Shown piece by piece: positions 16,222-26,645 of a stretch of DNA of 55,869 bases. Every line of letters begins with the position of its first letter. Position 1 is the stretch's first letter. Origin of the DNA: Spirochaetales bacterium Spiro_10 (GTDB lineage Bacteria > Spirochaetota > Spirochaetia > Treponematales > Treponemataceae); the NCBI GenBank assembly GCA_001604405.1, contig LVBL01000050.1:1-55869 (forward strand), written 5' to 3'. The notes under the pieces were generated by a model, which was given only the letters and a program-made list of their open reading frames with translations, was not told the origin of the DNA and did no database searches. The position numbers were made by a program, and so were the translations under genes.

Positions 16222-17349
16222 TCAGATCCTGATGATCCTCGAGTGCGTCAGCACCCGGTTTCCGGTTTCGGTGATGAGCACGTCGTTCTCGAGCCTGCAG
16301 CCGCCGTGCTTCGGGTCATAGAGACCCGGCTCGAGCGTTACCACCATCCCCGGCTCGAATACCCACCCGTTGTCCTCCCGGTTCCGGATGGCCGGACCCT
16401 CGTGGGGCTCGAGGCCGATTCCGTGGCCGAGCGCGTGCGGCATGGTCTTCTTCGCCGCGCGGAACAGCTCGTCGACGGCAAGGCTCGCGTCGCGGGTCGC
16501 GACGCCGGGGCGATAGAGCCCGAGCGCCGCGTCGTAGGCGCGCTCCACGAGCTTGACGATCCTCTTTTGCGGCGCGGTCAGTTCGCCTGAAGCTATGGTC
16601 AACGTGACGTCGCTCGTATACCCCTCGACCACGACGCCGAAATCGAGAACGGAAAGTCCCGGCCCGGGAAACTCGTAGTTGGTGTAGGCCGGAAAGGGAT
16701 GTATGCAGTAGCTCCGCTTCGGACCCGCGGCGAGCGTCTCGAATCCCGTCCGCTCTCCGCCCTCCGCCTCGCGGGCCAGCCGCTCGATGAACAGCGCGGC
16801 GTCAAGCTCGGTCCGTATCGACCCCTTCGTGACAGCCCGTTCCACCTCGTCGATTATCCCGTCGGTTATCGAGCAGGCGAGCTCCAGGTACTCAAGTTCG
16901 TCAGGCCCCTTGATCGAGCGCATGCGCGCTATCTCGGCGCTCGCACCTCCCTCCTCCCGGCACAGTACGTCGTACTCGAAGAGAGCCTCCACGTACTGCA
17001 GGAAAAGGGGATAGGGCGTCCCCGAGGGAATCTCGACGCGGGATTTCGGTGGAACGCCGATCCTGCTCGTGAGGGTTCGCACGGCCTCCACGGGATGCCT
17101 CCCGAACTCGCTGTACGGCACGATCAGCTCGACGTCGGCTAGCCGTTCCGCCATGTTCACGTCCCATGGGCACAGAACGGCGTGGCCGGTTACCGTTATG
17201 AAGAGTATCGCGTCCGAAGGGTGGCCCGAGAAATACCGCATGGCGGGATCCCTCCTTCCCTCCGCGTCCTCGAGCATGATGACCGCTATGCTGTTGCGCG
17301 CCATCCAGGTGACGAGGTCGGCGCGGCGCTTTCTGTATTGGGCTTCCAT
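16222..17349 (-). CDS. M24 family metallopeptidase (Xaa-Pro aminopeptidase-like)
   Basis: 375 residues with an N-terminal creatinase-like domain (1-130) and a C-terminal pita-bread catalytic domain. All five expected metal ligands are visible: D236 (LDFG), D247 (TSDVT), H309 (HALGHGIG), E340 (EPGLY) and E354 (RLEND). This predicts a dimetal, probably cytosolic, aminopeptidase or prolidase active on N-terminal or dipeptide Xaa-Pro bonds; the substrate cannot be told from sequence. There is no signal peptide. It is divergent from an MFS carrier with interlocking promoters, and no Shine-Dalgarno precedes its ATG. Confidence 0.92.
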   Translation of the reverse strand: MEAQYRKRRADLVTWMARNSIAVIMLEDAEGRRDPAMRYFSGHPSDAILFITVTGHAVLCPWDVNMAERLADVELIVPYSEFGRHPVEAVRTLTSRIGVPPKSRVEIPSGTPYPLFLQYVEALFEYDVLCREEGGASAEIARMRSIKGPDELEYLELACSITDGIIDEVERAVTKGSIRTELDAALFIERLAREAEGGERTGFETLAAGPKRSYCIHPFPAYTNYEFPGPGLSVLDFGVVVEGYTSDVTLTIASGELTAPQKRIVKLVERAYDAALGLYRPGVATRDASLAVDELFRAAKKTMPHALGHGIGLEPHEGPAIRNREDNGWVFEPGMVVTLEPGLYDPKHGGCRLENDVLITETGNRVLTHSRIIRI

Positions 17350-17357
17350 AGGAAGTC

Positions 17358-17387
17358 AATATACCCCTATTTCTTTGACAGGGTAAA
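17358..17387 (-). promoter_or_regulatory. Predicted promoter of the M24 peptidase gene
   Basis: On the minus strand the -35 is TTTACC (17382-17387), the spacer 18 bp and the -10 TATATT (17358-17363), eight bases before ATG 17349. Its -35 lies inside the spacer of the opposite MFS promoter. Confidence 0.45.
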
Positions 17388-17403
17388 GCAAATAGGCTAT
17401 GAT
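17375..17403 (+). promoter_or_regulatory. Near-consensus sigma70 promoter of the MFS gene
   Basis: A perfect -35 TTGACA (17375-17380), a 17-bp spacer and -10 TATGAT (17398-17403). Transcription would start near 17410, giving a 24-nt leader that contains CCGGGGGCG before ATG 17434. Confidence 0.7.
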
Positions 17404-17433
17404 TACCTTCGAAAACGTATCCGGGGGCGATGC

Positions 17434-18843
17434 ATGGACGTTTCAATCGGCAGGAAAATGGTCTATGTCCTCGGTCAGTTCGGAATGGTCCTGTGCGCCT
17501 ACGGCGCGGGGAAACTGTTTCTCTCCTTTTATGTGCCGAACGGCTCACCGATCTTTCCCGTCTACATCTCGCAGGGCTACATAGCCGGGCTTTTCACGGC
17601 CGCGGGACTCATCGTCGCGCTGATGCGTCTCGTCGATCTCGTCGCGGGGCCTTTGGTCGGCTGGATATCAGACCGCCGTCCGGGCCGTGACGGAAGGCGA
17701 ACCCATTTCATGACCGTCGCGGCCGTACCGCTCGCCTTGTTTTCGGCGCTCGTTTTCCTTCCGCCCACGCGCAACGCGCTTGCCCTTAACGCCGTCGCCG
17801 TCGCCGTCGTAGGCATACTTTTCTACGCGAGCCTCTCGCTCTACGCGGTTCCCTATCTGGCCCTTATCCCTGAGCTCGGAAGGCGTTCCCGCGACCGCGT
17901 TTTCATCTCCGCGTCGCTCGCCTCGGTCACGGCCCTCGCGTCGCTGCTCGGGAACCGCGTGTACACGATCATGGATTACGCCGTCACGCGCCTGGGTCTC
18001 GGGCCGCTCGCCTCGTTCCGCCTCGTGATCGCGGGTTTCGCCGTCGTGGGCGGGATCGCCATGCTCGCGCCCGCCCTTGTCCTTGGCGGCCGCGACGGGA
18101 GCGGCGAAGGGGACGCGGAAGGCGAAGGCGCGGCGGATTCCGGACACGATGCCGACGTCCGCGAGCCGTTCTCCTCGTCGCTATCCGCCGTCCTTTCCGA
18201 CCGCCATTTCAGGGCATACCTTTTTTCCGACGCGATGTTCCGCGTCGCGGCCGCGTGCGTCGTGACGGGCTTTTCCTGGTATGTCACGGTGCTTCTCTCG
18301 CTTCCCCGGAGGTCGGCCGACCTTTTTCTCATACTGGTTTTTTTCTCGAACCTCGCCCTCTATTTTCCCGTATGCGTCGCGGCACGGCGGCTCGGGAAAC
18401 GCAAGGTGCTTTTCATCGCCTTCCTGCTCATGATAGCCGCTCTCGCGTGCGCGGCCTTCGCCGGCATGTACTCCGTCTCCGCGACCGTCCAGGGGATGAT
18501 GCTATCCTTCGCCGTGTCGGTGCCGTACGCCGTCTTCTCGGTGCTGCCGAACGCCGTGGTCGCCGACCTTTCCGTCGCCTCCGAGCGGAAGACGGGGACG
18601 GGCAGGGCAGGGGCGTATTTCGGCGTACACCAGTTCGTAATGCGTTCGGGGGAGCTCGTGGCGGGAATCATCGTGCCCGTGTTCCTGTCGATGCGGGCGG
18701 TCTCCGGCCACGAGGCGACGCCGTCATCCTCGTCGCTTCGCGCGACGATCGTCGTGGCCGCGTGTTTTCTCGCGGTGGGCTTCCTTTCGCTGTTCGGCTA
18801 TCGCGAGAAAGAGGTGACCGCTGTCCTCGAGGGCGAGTCCTGA
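17434..18843 (+). CDS. MFS transporter of the sugar:cation symporter (GPH/MelB-like) type
   Basis: 469 residues with about twelve hydrophobic helices and a central charged loop near residues 220-250 (RDGSGEGDAEGEGAADSGHD). The first-half loop RLVDLVAGPLVGWISDRRPGRDGRR fits the MelB-family pattern, with a helix 2 Asp followed by a G...SDR turn. Members use a cation gradient to import sugars or related solutes; the substrate is not evident. ATG 17434 is chosen because the frame upstream is antisense to the peptidase gene and a strong promoter lies between. The 3' end faces murJ. Confidence 0.88.
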   Translation: MDVSIGRKMVYVLGQFGMVLCAYGAGKLFLSFYVPNGSPIFPVYISQGYIAGLFTAAGLIVALMRLVDLVAGPLVGWISDRRPGRDGRRTHFMTVAAVPLALFSALVFLPPTRNALALNAVAVAVVGILFYASLSLYAVPYLALIPELGRRSRDRVFISASLASVTALASLLGNRVYTIMDYAVTRLGLGPLASFRLVIAGFAVVGGIAMLAPALVLGGRDGSGEGDAEGEGAADSGHDADVREPFSSSLSAVLSDRHFRAYLFSDAMFRVAAACVVTGFSWYVTVLLSLPRRSADLFLILVFFSNLALYFPVCVAARRLGKRKVLFIAFLLMIAALACAAFAGMYSVSATVQGMMLSFAVSVPYAVFSVLPNAVVADLSVASERKTGTGRAGAYFGVHQFVMRSGELVAGIIVPVFLSMRAVSGHEATPSSSSLRATIVVAACFLAVGFLSLFGYREKEVTAVLEGES

Positions 18844-18919
18844 CGGCTCGCGCCCTTCGGACAACCTTCAGTCAAACCGTCAAACCGTCAATCTGTCCTT
18901 CAGTTATCCGGTTGTCGCG

Positions 18920-20491
18920 TCATTCGCCGACAGGCGTTTTGTTCCGTGTCACCCTGCCCGCGAGAGACGACAGCAGCGGGTCCCGGGTTACGGCCAGAAG
19001 GGCGATCCCGACCGCCCCGAACACCGCGAGATTGACGGCGAGCGGGATGCCGTTCGCGGCGATCCTGGACATGCCGGCGAACCGGGCCCTCACGGGTTCC
19101 GCGGCGCGCGCCATGACCCAGGTGGCGGCGACGGAGAAGGCCGCGATCTTCAGGGCGTAGCGGACGGTCGAGGCGATGAGGGAGCGCACGTCGATCTCTT
19201 CGGAACGCGACAGAAAGACGAACAGCAAGACCGTGTTGACCGCGCTCGCGAGGCTGAGCGCGAGCGCGATTCCGCCGCCGCGCATCGGGCCGACGAGAAG
19301 GAGGGCGAGCGGGATGTTGCACGCGAACGAGCCGATGCCGGCCCACGTCGGCGACTTCGTGTCCTTGCGGGCGTAGAAGGCCGGCGAGACGATCCGGTTC
19401 AGCGCGATGAAATAAAGGCCGCATACGTGCCAGTTGAAGGCCGACAGGGTCAGCGCGACCGACTCGTCGGAGAATTCCCTCGTCTTGAAGAGGAGCACGA
19501 TGAGCGACTCGCCGTTCGCGAGCGAATAGAAGGTTACCGGTATCGTGATGAGCGCGATCGTGTTCATCGCCCGCGAGAGCAGGTCGTTGAACGGCCTCCA
19601 GTCGGCCTTCGCCGCGTGGCTCGAGAGATCGGGCAGTATCACCGTGCCGATCGACACGGCGAATATCCCGAGTATGAGCTCCTGGAGCCTGAGCGAGTAC
19701 TGCAGGCTCGATACCACGCCCGTTCCCGCGTTGCTCGCGAGTATCGACGAGACGAGGTCGTTGACCTGGTAGGCGGCCATCCCGATGACGGTCGGCCCGA
19801 TGAGGGCGAGAACCCTGCGCGTGTCGGGGTCCGCGAAGGCGGTCTTCGGGCTGACGAAGCGGAACCGGAAGCCCTGCTTCAGCACGAAGGGTATCTGGAA
19901 GGCCGCCTGCGCGGTCCCTCCCGCTATGACTCCGATCGCCATGGCGCGCGCCGGGTTGCCGACGGCCCTCGAGAAAAACCAGGTGAAGCCGATCACCGCG
20001 AGGTTGAAGAGTATCGGCGTGAAGCCCGACGGCGAGAAGACTCGCACCCCGTTGAGTATCCCCTGGAAAAACGCCGCGACGGAGATGATCGCCAGGTACG
20101 GGAACATGATCCTCGTCAGCAGCACCGTCTCGTCGGCCGACGTGCCGAAGAAGGGGACGATGAGCGGCGTGAAGGCGATCCCCGCGGCGACGGTAAGGGC
20201 CGTGGCGAACGAGACGACCGTGAGCATCGACGAGAGGAAGTCCCGGATGCGCGCGCTCGAGTCGCGGTCGACGCAGGCGCGGAAGGTCGGCACGAAGGCC
20301 ACGGATATGCTGTTCTCGGCGAAGAGCCGCCTGAGCAGATTCGGTATGAAGAAGGCGACGGTGAAGGCGTCGGAGAGGGCGGACGTCCCGAGAAAGGCCG
20401 CCTTCGTCATCTCCCGCACGAGGCCGAGAACCCGGGAAACCATGGTGAGCAGAGAAAGTCGCGAACCGCTTTTTACGATAGAGTGGGCCAT
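18920..20491 (-). CDS. murJ: Lipid II flippase MurJ (MviN family)
   Basis: 523 residues with 13-14 predicted TM helices and the MurJ N-terminal signature ([40 protein letters not shown]). It flips lipid-linked peptidoglycan precursors across the inner membrane. The first-helix arginines and the conserved Arg/Asp-rich loops are present. No Shine-Dalgarno is evident; a TATCCT six bases before the start may be a -10, but its -35 is poor. Between this stop and the MFS stop is a 76-bp gap with two tandem copies of GTCAAACC and no clear terminator. Confidence 0.95.
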   Translation of the reverse strand: MAHSIVKSGSRLSLLTMVSRVLGLVREMTKAAFLGTSALSDAFTVAFFIPNLLRRLFAENSISVAFVPTFRACVDRDSSARIRDFLSSMLTVVSFATALTVAAGIAFTPLIVPFFGTSADETVLLTRIMFPYLAIISVAAFFQGILNGVRVFSPSGFTPILFNLAVIGFTWFFSRAVGNPARAMAIGVIAGGTAQAAFQIPFVLKQGFRFRFVSPKTAFADPDTRRVLALIGPTVIGMAAYQVNDLVSSILASNAGTGVVSSLQYSLRLQELILGIFAVSIGTVILPDLSSHAAKADWRPFNDLLSRAMNTIALITIPVTFYSLANGESLIVLLFKTREFSDESVALTLSAFNWHVCGLYFIALNRIVSPAFYARKDTKSPTWAGIGSFACNIPLALLLVGPMRGGGIALALSLASAVNTVLLFVFLSRSEEIDVRSLIASTVRYALKIAAFSVAATWVMARAAEPVRARFAGMSRIAANGIPLAVNLAVFGAVGIALLAVTRDPLLSSLAGRVTRNKTPVGE

Positions 20492-20607
20492 TCGCCGAGG
20501 ATACCACAGCGGAAAGCGGCCGGGAAGGGGCCGTGTCGCCGCGCCGACGATCCGTTCCGCTCCGTGCCGGGCCGGCCGGACCGCGGGCTTGCCGGGCCCA
20601 TGGACGC

Positions 20608-20636
20608 TTGAAGGAACCCCCTTTCTGTGTCACTAT
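20608..20636 (+). promoter_or_regulatory. Predicted promoter of the CoA-dehydratase activase gene
   Basis: The -35 is TTGAAG (20608-20613), the spacer 17 bp and the -10 CACTAT (20631-20636). The expected start point coincides with ATG 20643, which has no Shine-Dalgarno. Confidence 0.45.
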
Positions 20637-20642
20637 GCCCCC

Positions 20643-23600
20643 ATGACTAGCAACACGATCCTGCGCGTCGGCATCGACGTCGGGTCGACGACCGTCAAGG
20701 TCGTGGCCCTCGATCCAGACGGAAACATACTATACAGCAAATACGAGCGGCATCGCGCCGACATACGAAGCACGATAATCTCGGTCGTCGACCAGGCCCT
20801 GGACGCCATCGAGGCATGGGCCGCCGGCCCGGGGCGGGAATCCCCCCTCATGAGCGTGAAGGTCACCGGCTCGGGAGGCCTCGCGGTCTCGCACTGGCTC
20901 TCCGTCCCCTTCATCCAGGAGGTCATCGCCTCCACCACCGCGGTGAGGCGCATGATCCCCCAGACGGACGTGGCGATCGAGCTCGGCGGCGAGGACGCGA
21001 AGATCACGTACTTCAGGGACGGCGTCGAACAGCGCATGAACGGAACCTGCGCGGGCGGAACCGGCGCCTTCATCGACCAGATGGCGGCCCTCCTCGAGAC
21101 TGACGCCGACGGCATCAACGAGCTCGCGCGCGGCGCGACCATCATGTACCCTATCGCGGCGCGCTGCGGCGTGTTCGCGAAGACCGACGTGCAGCCCCTC
21201 ATCAACGAGGGCGCGCGGCGCGAGGACATCGCGGCGAGCATCTACCAGGCCGTCGTGAGCCAGACGATCTCCGGCCTCGCGTGCGGCAAGCCCATCCGCG
21301 GCCACGTCGCCTTTCTCGGCGGGCCCCTTCACTTCATGGACCAGCTCAGGGCGCGCTTCATCGAGACGCTCAAGCTGAAGGACGACGAGATCATCGTCCC
21401 CGAGAACTCACAGCTCTTCGTCGCGGCGGGAGCGGCCTGGTCCGCGGACCTGCCCGCGGCGTCCGGCAATCCCGACGAGAACCCCGAGGGCCTGCGCCTC
21501 ATTTCCGTCCCCGAGCTCCGCGCGGGACTCAAGACGCTCGTGAACGCCGAGATGCACGAGATCCAGCGTCTCGAGCCCCTGTTCGCGAACGAGCGCGAGC
21601 TCGAGCAGTTCCGCCTGCGCCACGCCTCCGAGATGGCGGCCTCGGCCGATCTCGACACCGCCAAGGGCCCCGTCTTCCTCGGGCTCGACGCGGGTTCCAC
21701 GACCACGAAGGCCGTCCTCGTCGACGAGCTCGGCCGCATCCTCTGGCGCTTTTACGACAACAACGGCGGCAACCCCGTCGACCTCGCGGTGCGCGTGCTA
21801 AAGGACCTGTACCGCCGCCTTCCGTCGAGCGTGCGGATCGTCCGCTCCTGCTCGACCGGCTACGGCGAGGCCCTCTTCCAGGCGGCGCTCGGCGTCGACT
21901 CGGGCGAGGTCGAGACGATAGCCCACTATCGCGCGGCGGACTTCTTCGTTCCCGGCGTCGAGTTCATCCTCGACATCGGCGGGCAGGACATGAAATGCCT
22001 CCGCATGAAAAACGGGGCGATCACCTCCATACAGCTCAACGAGGCCTGCTCGTCGGGATGCGGAAGCTTCCTCGACAACTTCGCCCGCTCGCTCGGCCTC
22101 GACATCGTCTCGTTCTCGAACAAGGCCCTCCTCGCCGAGAAGCCGGTCGATCTCGGAAGCCGTTGCACCGTCTTCATGAACAGCCGCGTCAAGCAGGCGC
22201 AGAAGGAAGGCGCCTCCGTCGGGGACATCTCCGCGGGCCTTTCGTACTCGGTCATCAAGAACGCCCTGTTCAAGGTCATCAAGCTGCGCGACGCCGCCGC
22301 CATCGGCGAGAAGGTCGTCGTGCAGGGCGGGACGTTCAACAACGACGCCGTCCTCCGCGCCTTCGAGAAGATATCCGGGCGCAACGTCTACAGGCCCGAC
22401 GTCGCGGGCCTCATGGGCGCGTACGGCGCGGCCCTCATCGCGCTCGACCAGTGGAAGAGCGCGGGCTCTCCGTCCGACGCGCGCACGGGACTCGCGACGC
22501 CCGAACAGCTCGAGAACTTCGCCGTCGAGCTCGAGCTCAGGCGTTGCGGCAAGTGCTCCAACAACTGCCTCCTTACCATCAATACCTTCACCGCCGGTGT
22601 CGCGACCTCGGGTCCCGTCGAGCAGATGGTCGCCCCGCCGCGCCGCTTCGTGACGGGGAACCGCTGCGAACGCGGCCTCGAGCTCGACCTTTCGGTGAAG
22701 CCCTCCGTGGGCGACGTGAACCACGCCTCGAACCACGGCGCGACCTCGATCCCGGAGGATCACGACGAACCCCTCGGCAGGGCGAAGCCCGAGAAGGCCC
22801 CCGTGCCGAATCTCTTCGAATGGAAGTACAAGCGCCTGTTCCGGTACAAGCCGCTCTCGGCCGACTCGGCGACGCGCGGCGACGTGGGAATCCCCCGCGT
22901 CCTCAACATGTACGAGAACTATCCCTTCTGGTTCACCTTCTTCACGAAACTCGGTTTCCGCGTCAGGCTCTCGCCGCGCTCGAGCCGCCATATTTACGAG
23001 CAGGGTCTCGAGTCGATCCCCTCGGAATCGGTGTGTTATCCCGGCAAGATCAGCCACGGCCACGTCGAGGCCCTCATCAAGGCCGGCGTGAAATTCATCT
23101 TCTATCCCTGCGCGCCCTACGAGCGCGTCGAGGATCCCGGCGTCGGCAACCACTACAACTGCCCGATCGTCACGAGCTATCCCGAGGTGCTGCGGAACAA
23201 CATGGACCGCCTCCGGCAGGACGGCGGCATCACCTATCTCGATCCCTTCCTACCCATCGACGACGAGAAGCGGCTCGCCGAGCGGCTCTACGAGGAGCTC
23301 CGTGACCATTTCGAGGTCAGCGCCTCCGAGATCAGGGACGCGGTCCGCTCCGGCTGGGTGGAGCAGGAGGCCTTCCGCGACGAGACGGAACGGAAGGGCG
23401 AGGAGGCCATCGCGGAGATCCGCGAGCGCGGACTCAAGGGCATCGTCCTCGCGGGCCGGCCCTATCACCTCGATCCCGAGATCAACCACGGCATCCCGGA
23501 GCTCCTCACCGGGCTCGGGCTCGCCGTCCTGACCGAAGACTCCGTCGCGCACCTCGCCTCGATAGAGCGGCCGCTCCGCATCGTCGACCAGTGGACCTAT

Positions 23601-25136
23601 CACAACCGGCTCTACCGTGCCGCGCAGTACGTGACCACGGACCGCAGCCTCGAGCTCGTGCAGCTGACGAGTTTCGGCTGCGGCCTCGACGCGGTCACCT
23701 CCGACCAGGTGCAGGAAATCCTCGAGGCGAAGGGCCGGATGTACACCCTCGTGAAGATCGACGAGGGGTCCAACCTCGGCGCCGTGCGCATCCGCATGCG
23801 GAGCCTCATCGCGGCCGTGCGCGAGCGCGACCGGAACGAGACCCGCGCGAGGATGCGGCCCGCGAGCCACCGCCGGGTGATATTCACAAAGGACATGAAG
23901 AAGCGCTTCACGATACTCGCGCCGCAGATGTCGCCGATACACTTCCGTCTCCTGCAGCACGCCTTCGAGTATTCCGGCTTCGACTTCGTCATCCTCCCCG
24001 ACGTGGACACGAAGGCCGTCGACATCGGCCTGCAGTACGTCAACAACGACGCCTGCTATCCGTCGATCATCGTGGCCGGGCAGATGATCTCGGCGCTCAA
24101 GTCGGGGCAGTACGACCTCGACCGGGTCGCCCTGCTCATATCGCAGACCGGCGGCGGCTGCCGCGCGACGAACTACATCGGTTTCATCCGCCGCGCCCTT
24201 TCCGACATCGGCTGGGGCCACATCCCGGTCATCTCCCTGTCCGCCCAGGGCATGGAGAAGAACCCCGGCTTCGCCGTCTCTCCCGCGCTCCTCCACCGCG
24301 CCATGATGTCGATCATGCTCGGCGACCTTCTGATGCGCGTCCTCTACCGCACGCGACCTTACGAGGCCGTGCCGGGTTCGGCGAACGAGCTCTACGAGAA
24401 GTTCAACGCGCGCGGCGTCACGCAGCTCAGGAGCCTTTCGATGCGCGGCTACAACCGCCTCGTCAGGGACATCGTCCGCGAGTTCGACGCGCTCCCGCTT
24501 CGCAACGTGAAAAAGCCCCGCGTCGGAGTCGTCGGCGAGATTCTCGTGAAGTTCCACCCGACCGCGAACAACGACATCTTCGGGACGATCGAGCGGGAGG
24601 GCGCCGAGTGCGTCGTTCCCGATCTCGCGGACTTCCTCTTCTACTCCTTCTCGAACGGCGTGTACAAGCACAAGAAACTCGCCTTCCCGAAGTCGTCCGA
24701 GCGCAACGCCCGGATTTTCGTGTGGCTCCTCGAGCGGTACCGCACCGAGATCAAACGCTCGCTCAGGAAGAGCCGGCGCTTCACGCCGCCCGAGTCGATC
24801 TTCAAGCTCCAGGAGGGCGTCGACGACATCGTCCAGCTCGGGAACATGACCGGCGAGGGATGGTTCCTCACCGCCGAGATGGTGGAGCTCATCCATACGG
24901 GCGTGCCGAGCATCGCCTGCGTCCAGCCCTTCGCGTGCCTGCCGAACCACGTCACCGGCAAGGGGATGATAAAGGAGCTCAGGCGCCGCTTCCCCGAGTC
25001 GAACATCGCGGCCATCGACTATGATCCGGGGGCGAGCGAGGTCAACCAGCTCAACCGGCTCAAGCTCCTGCTCGCGAACGCGCCGGTCGGCGCGCATCCG
25101 GACGAGACGAAGACGGCGGGGGTTTCGGGGCATTGA
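20643..25136 (+). CDS. Giant acyl-CoA dehydratase activase (two BadF/BadG ATPase domains, DUF2229, HgdB-like tail)
   Basis: 1497 residues. Two ASKHA ATPase domains of the BadF/BadG/HgdC type lie at about 1-310 ([16 protein letters not shown]) and 340-620 ([16 protein letters not shown]). Each carries the cysteine pair that in homodimeric activases holds a shared [4Fe-4S] cluster: C136/C175, and C469/C508. A Cys motif follows (CGKCSNNC, 635-642), then a DUF2229-like region with an [13 protein letters not shown] strand, and a C-terminal 2-hydroxyacyl-CoA dehydratase D-like domain ([32 protein letters not shown]). ATP-driven electron transfer is inferred; the true substrate is unknown. The frame upstream of 20643 overlaps murJ antisense and is rejected. 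Confidence 0.93.
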   Translation: MTSNTILRVGIDVGSTTVKVVALDPDGNILYSKYERHRADIRSTIISVVDQALDAIEAWAAGPGRESPLMSVKVTGSGGLAVSHWLSVPFIQEVIASTTAVRRMIPQTDVAIELGGEDAKITYFRDGVEQRMNGTCAGGTGAFIDQMAALLETDADGINELARGATIMYPIAARCGVFAKTDVQPLINEGARREDIAASIYQAVVSQTISGLACGKPIRGHVAFLGGPLHFMDQLRARFIETLKLKDDEIIVPENSQLFVAAGAAWSADLPAASGNPDENPEGLRLISVPELRAGLKTLVNAEMHEIQRLEPLFANERELEQFRLRHASEMAASADLDTAKGPVFLGLDAGSTTTKAVLVDELGRILWRFYDNNGGNPVDLAVRVLKDLYRRLPSSVRIVRSCSTGYGEALFQAALGVDSGEVETIAHYRAADFFVPGVEFILDIGGQDMKCLRMKNGAITSIQLNEACSSGCGSFLDNFARSLGLDIVSFSNKALLAEKPVDLGSRCTVFMNSRVKQAQKEGASVGDISAGLSYSVIKNALFKVIKLRDAAAIGEKVVVQGGTFNNDAVLRAFEKISGRNVYRPDVAGLMGAYGAALIALDQWKSAGSPSDARTGLATPEQLENFAVELELRRCGKCSNNCLLTINTFTAGVATSGPVEQMVAPPRRFVTGNRCERGLELDLSVKPSVGDVNHASNHGATSIPEDHDEPLGRAKPEKAPVPNLFEWKYKRLFRYKPLSADSATRGDVGIPRVLNMYENYPFWFTFFTKLGFRVRLSPRSSRHIYEQGLESIPSESVCYPGKISHGHVEALIKAGVKFIFYPCAPYERVEDPGVGNHYNCPIVTSYPEVLRNNMDRLRQDGGITYLDPFLPIDDEKRLAERLYEELRDHFEVSASEIRDAVRSGWVEQEAFRDETERKGEEAIAEIRERGLKGIVLAGRPYHLDPEINHGIPELLTGLGLAVLTEDSVAHLASIERPLRIVDQWTYHNRLYRAAQYVTTDRSLELVQLTSFGCGLDAVTSDQVQEILEAKGRMYTLVKIDEGSNLGAVRIRMRSLIAAVRERDRNETRARMRPASHRRVIFTKDMKKRFTILAPQMSPIHFRLLQHAFEYSGFDFVILPDVDTKAVDIGLQYVNNDACYPSIIVAGQMISALKSGQYDLDRVALLISQTGGGCRATNYIGFIRRALSDIGWGHIPVISLSAQGMEKNPGFAVSPALLHRAMMSIMLGDLLMRVLYRTRPYEAVPGSANELYEKFNARGVTQLRSLSMRGYNRLVRDIVREFDALPLRNVKKPRVGVVGEILVKFHPTANNDIFGTIEREGAECVVPDLADFLFYSFSNGVYKHKKLAFPKSSERNARIFVWLLERYRTEIKRSLRKSRRFTPPESIFKLQEGVDDIVQLGNMTGEGWFLTAEMVELIHTGVPSIACVQPFACLPNHVTGKGMIKELRRRFPESNIAAIDYDPGASEVNQLNRLKLLLANAPVGAHPDETKTAGVSGH

Positions 25137-25199
25137 CCGTGAAGGGAAACGCGCCGCGCGGTCAAGGCCGGGGCCGAACCTGCCGATAGAGAAGGCGGA

Positions 25200-26588
25200 A
25201 TGACTTTGAAACCGGCATCGACCAAGAGTGTGCATCCCGTTCGCGCGTGTCGCGGCGCGTCTTTTGCGGGCGTCCTGTGCGTCCTCCTCCTCCTCGCCCG
25301 GGGCTATCCCGCGTTCACGGTCGATGCCGGCTTTCTTCGGGCCTTCCCCGAGTCGGGCGAGGTTCGCGCCCTCGTTTTCGACGGATGGCTCGCCGAGGAA
25401 CTCTCCCGCGTCCTCCTGTTGACCCCGAGGACGCTGACCGACCGCTTCGGGAATTCCTTCACCGTGCGCAACGAGAAGAGCCGTGACGGCGCCTTCCTGC
25501 GGATCATCGTCAGCCCGGACCGCCCCGGGCCGGGGAGCGTCCGCGGGACCTGGGTGCTTTCCCGCCGCCTTTCCGACGGAATGCCCGCCTCCATAAGCGT
25601 GTACCCCGTCGATAACCCGAATATCGTCGTCACCCTTGTCCCCGAGGGCACGTCCCCCGAGACGGGACGATCGCGCCTTTCGCTCGAGACCTGGGGCCGT
25701 TCCGTCCGTTCGGGCGTCCCGGTGGGAGTCCCCCTCGTCAAGCTATATACCATGGACGTGTCCTCCGTCGTCTCGATGACCCGTTCGACCGTGCCCTGGA
25801 GCACGCTCTCGCCCGATCCCTACCGGTACGTGGACAGCGCCGCCATGGTCGAGACGATCCGCTCGCGGATGGGTTCGCTCGTGTATCTCGAGGACGGCGC
25901 CTTCGACGAACGCGGCCGGCCCGTGTATATCCGCGACGGAAGTCCCCAGCGCGAGGAGGACGTTCTTGCAGCGGCCCTCGGCAAGCGGGACATCGCCGGC
26001 ATCTCGGGCGGGGTCAACTGTTCGGGCTTCGCGAAATGGGTGATCGACGGGATAATCAGGCCCGTCACCGGCTCCGGGATCAAGATCGCCGCCCTCAAGG
26101 GCCCCACCTCCTTCCCCGACAACCGTTTTACCGAGTCATACCGCGAAAGCCGGGACCTTTCCTTCGCCCTCGACTGGACGCGCCACCTCGCGAGCGCGGC
26201 CCTGAGCCTTGCCTCCTGGAACACCGTCCGCCCCGATACCTCCGGGGTCGACGTGACGGTCGAGCCCTTTTCCGGGCTTCATGGCCACGAGCGAAACGTC
26301 GGGTACCGCGTTGCCGACGCCCTGCCCCTGCTGCACTGGCTCGCCCTCGTCGAGCCGGGGCATCTGTACCTGGGCGCGGTGAGCCGAGAAGTAGGGGAGC
26401 CGGCCTTGCGCACGTATCACCATGTCGCGGTTTTCATACCCTATTTCGACGCCGAGGGACGTTTTTCCTGCGCAGTCTTCGAGAACGCCGAGGAAACCTC
26501 GATTACCGCCTTTACCGACGCGAATCGTGATGCCTGGGTACACCTCGTTCGGGTACGGGCCCCGGTTTCGGGCCGGTACGCCCCGTAA
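25200..26588 (+). CDS. Exported protein with possible NlpC/P60-like Cys-His centre
   Basis: 462 residues. A long N-terminal segment with a hydrophobic core (FAGVLCVLLLLARGYPAF) looks like a signal peptide. The C-terminal half contains GGVNCSGFAKWVIDG (C274), recalling the DCSGF catalytic motif of NlpC/P60 and papain-like peptidases. A downstream TYHHVAVFIPYFD (H407/H408) is at the right distance for the catalytic histidine. A periplasmic amidase or peptidase is therefore possible, but the match is by motif only. GAGAAGGCGGA precedes ATG 25200. It lies 63 bp after the activase and may be co-transcribed. Confidence 0.75.
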   Translation: MTLKPASTKSVHPVRACRGASFAGVLCVLLLLARGYPAFTVDAGFLRAFPESGEVRALVFDGWLAEELSRVLLLTPRTLTDRFGNSFTVRNEKSRDGAFLRIIVSPDRPGPGSVRGTWVLSRRLSDGMPASISVYPVDNPNIVVTLVPEGTSPETGRSRLSLETWGRSVRSGVPVGVPLVKLYTMDVSSVVSMTRSTVPWSTLSPDPYRYVDSAAMVETIRSRMGSLVYLEDGAFDERGRPVYIRDGSPQREEDVLAAALGKRDIAGISGGVNCSGFAKWVIDGIIRPVTGSGIKIAALKGPTSFPDNRFTESYRESRDLSFALDWTRHLASAALSLASWNTVRPDTSGVDVTVEPFSGLHGHERNVGYRVADALPLLHWLALVEPGHLYLGAVSREVGEPALRTYHHVAVFIPYFDAEGRFSCAVFENAEETSITAFTDANRDAWVHLVRVRAPVSGRYAP

Positions 26589-26599
26589 CGAAAAACCTG

Positions 26600-26628
26600 T
26601 TACTATTTCCCGAACCAGTCATTTAACT
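26600..26628 (+). promoter_or_regulatory. Possible promoter of the TonB-system operon
   Basis: TTACTA (26600-26605), a 17-bp spacer and TTAACT (26623-26628) give a moderate sigma70 match in the 57-bp gap before the TPR gene. An AAGGAAA ribosome site follows. Confidence 0.3.
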
Positions 26629-26645
26629 ACTCAAGGAAACCGGTT

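Noticed and set aside
19785-20642. N-terminal extension of the CoA activase frame
   Set aside because: Antisense to murJ, no domain, and the promoter and ASKHA start motif place the true start at 20643.
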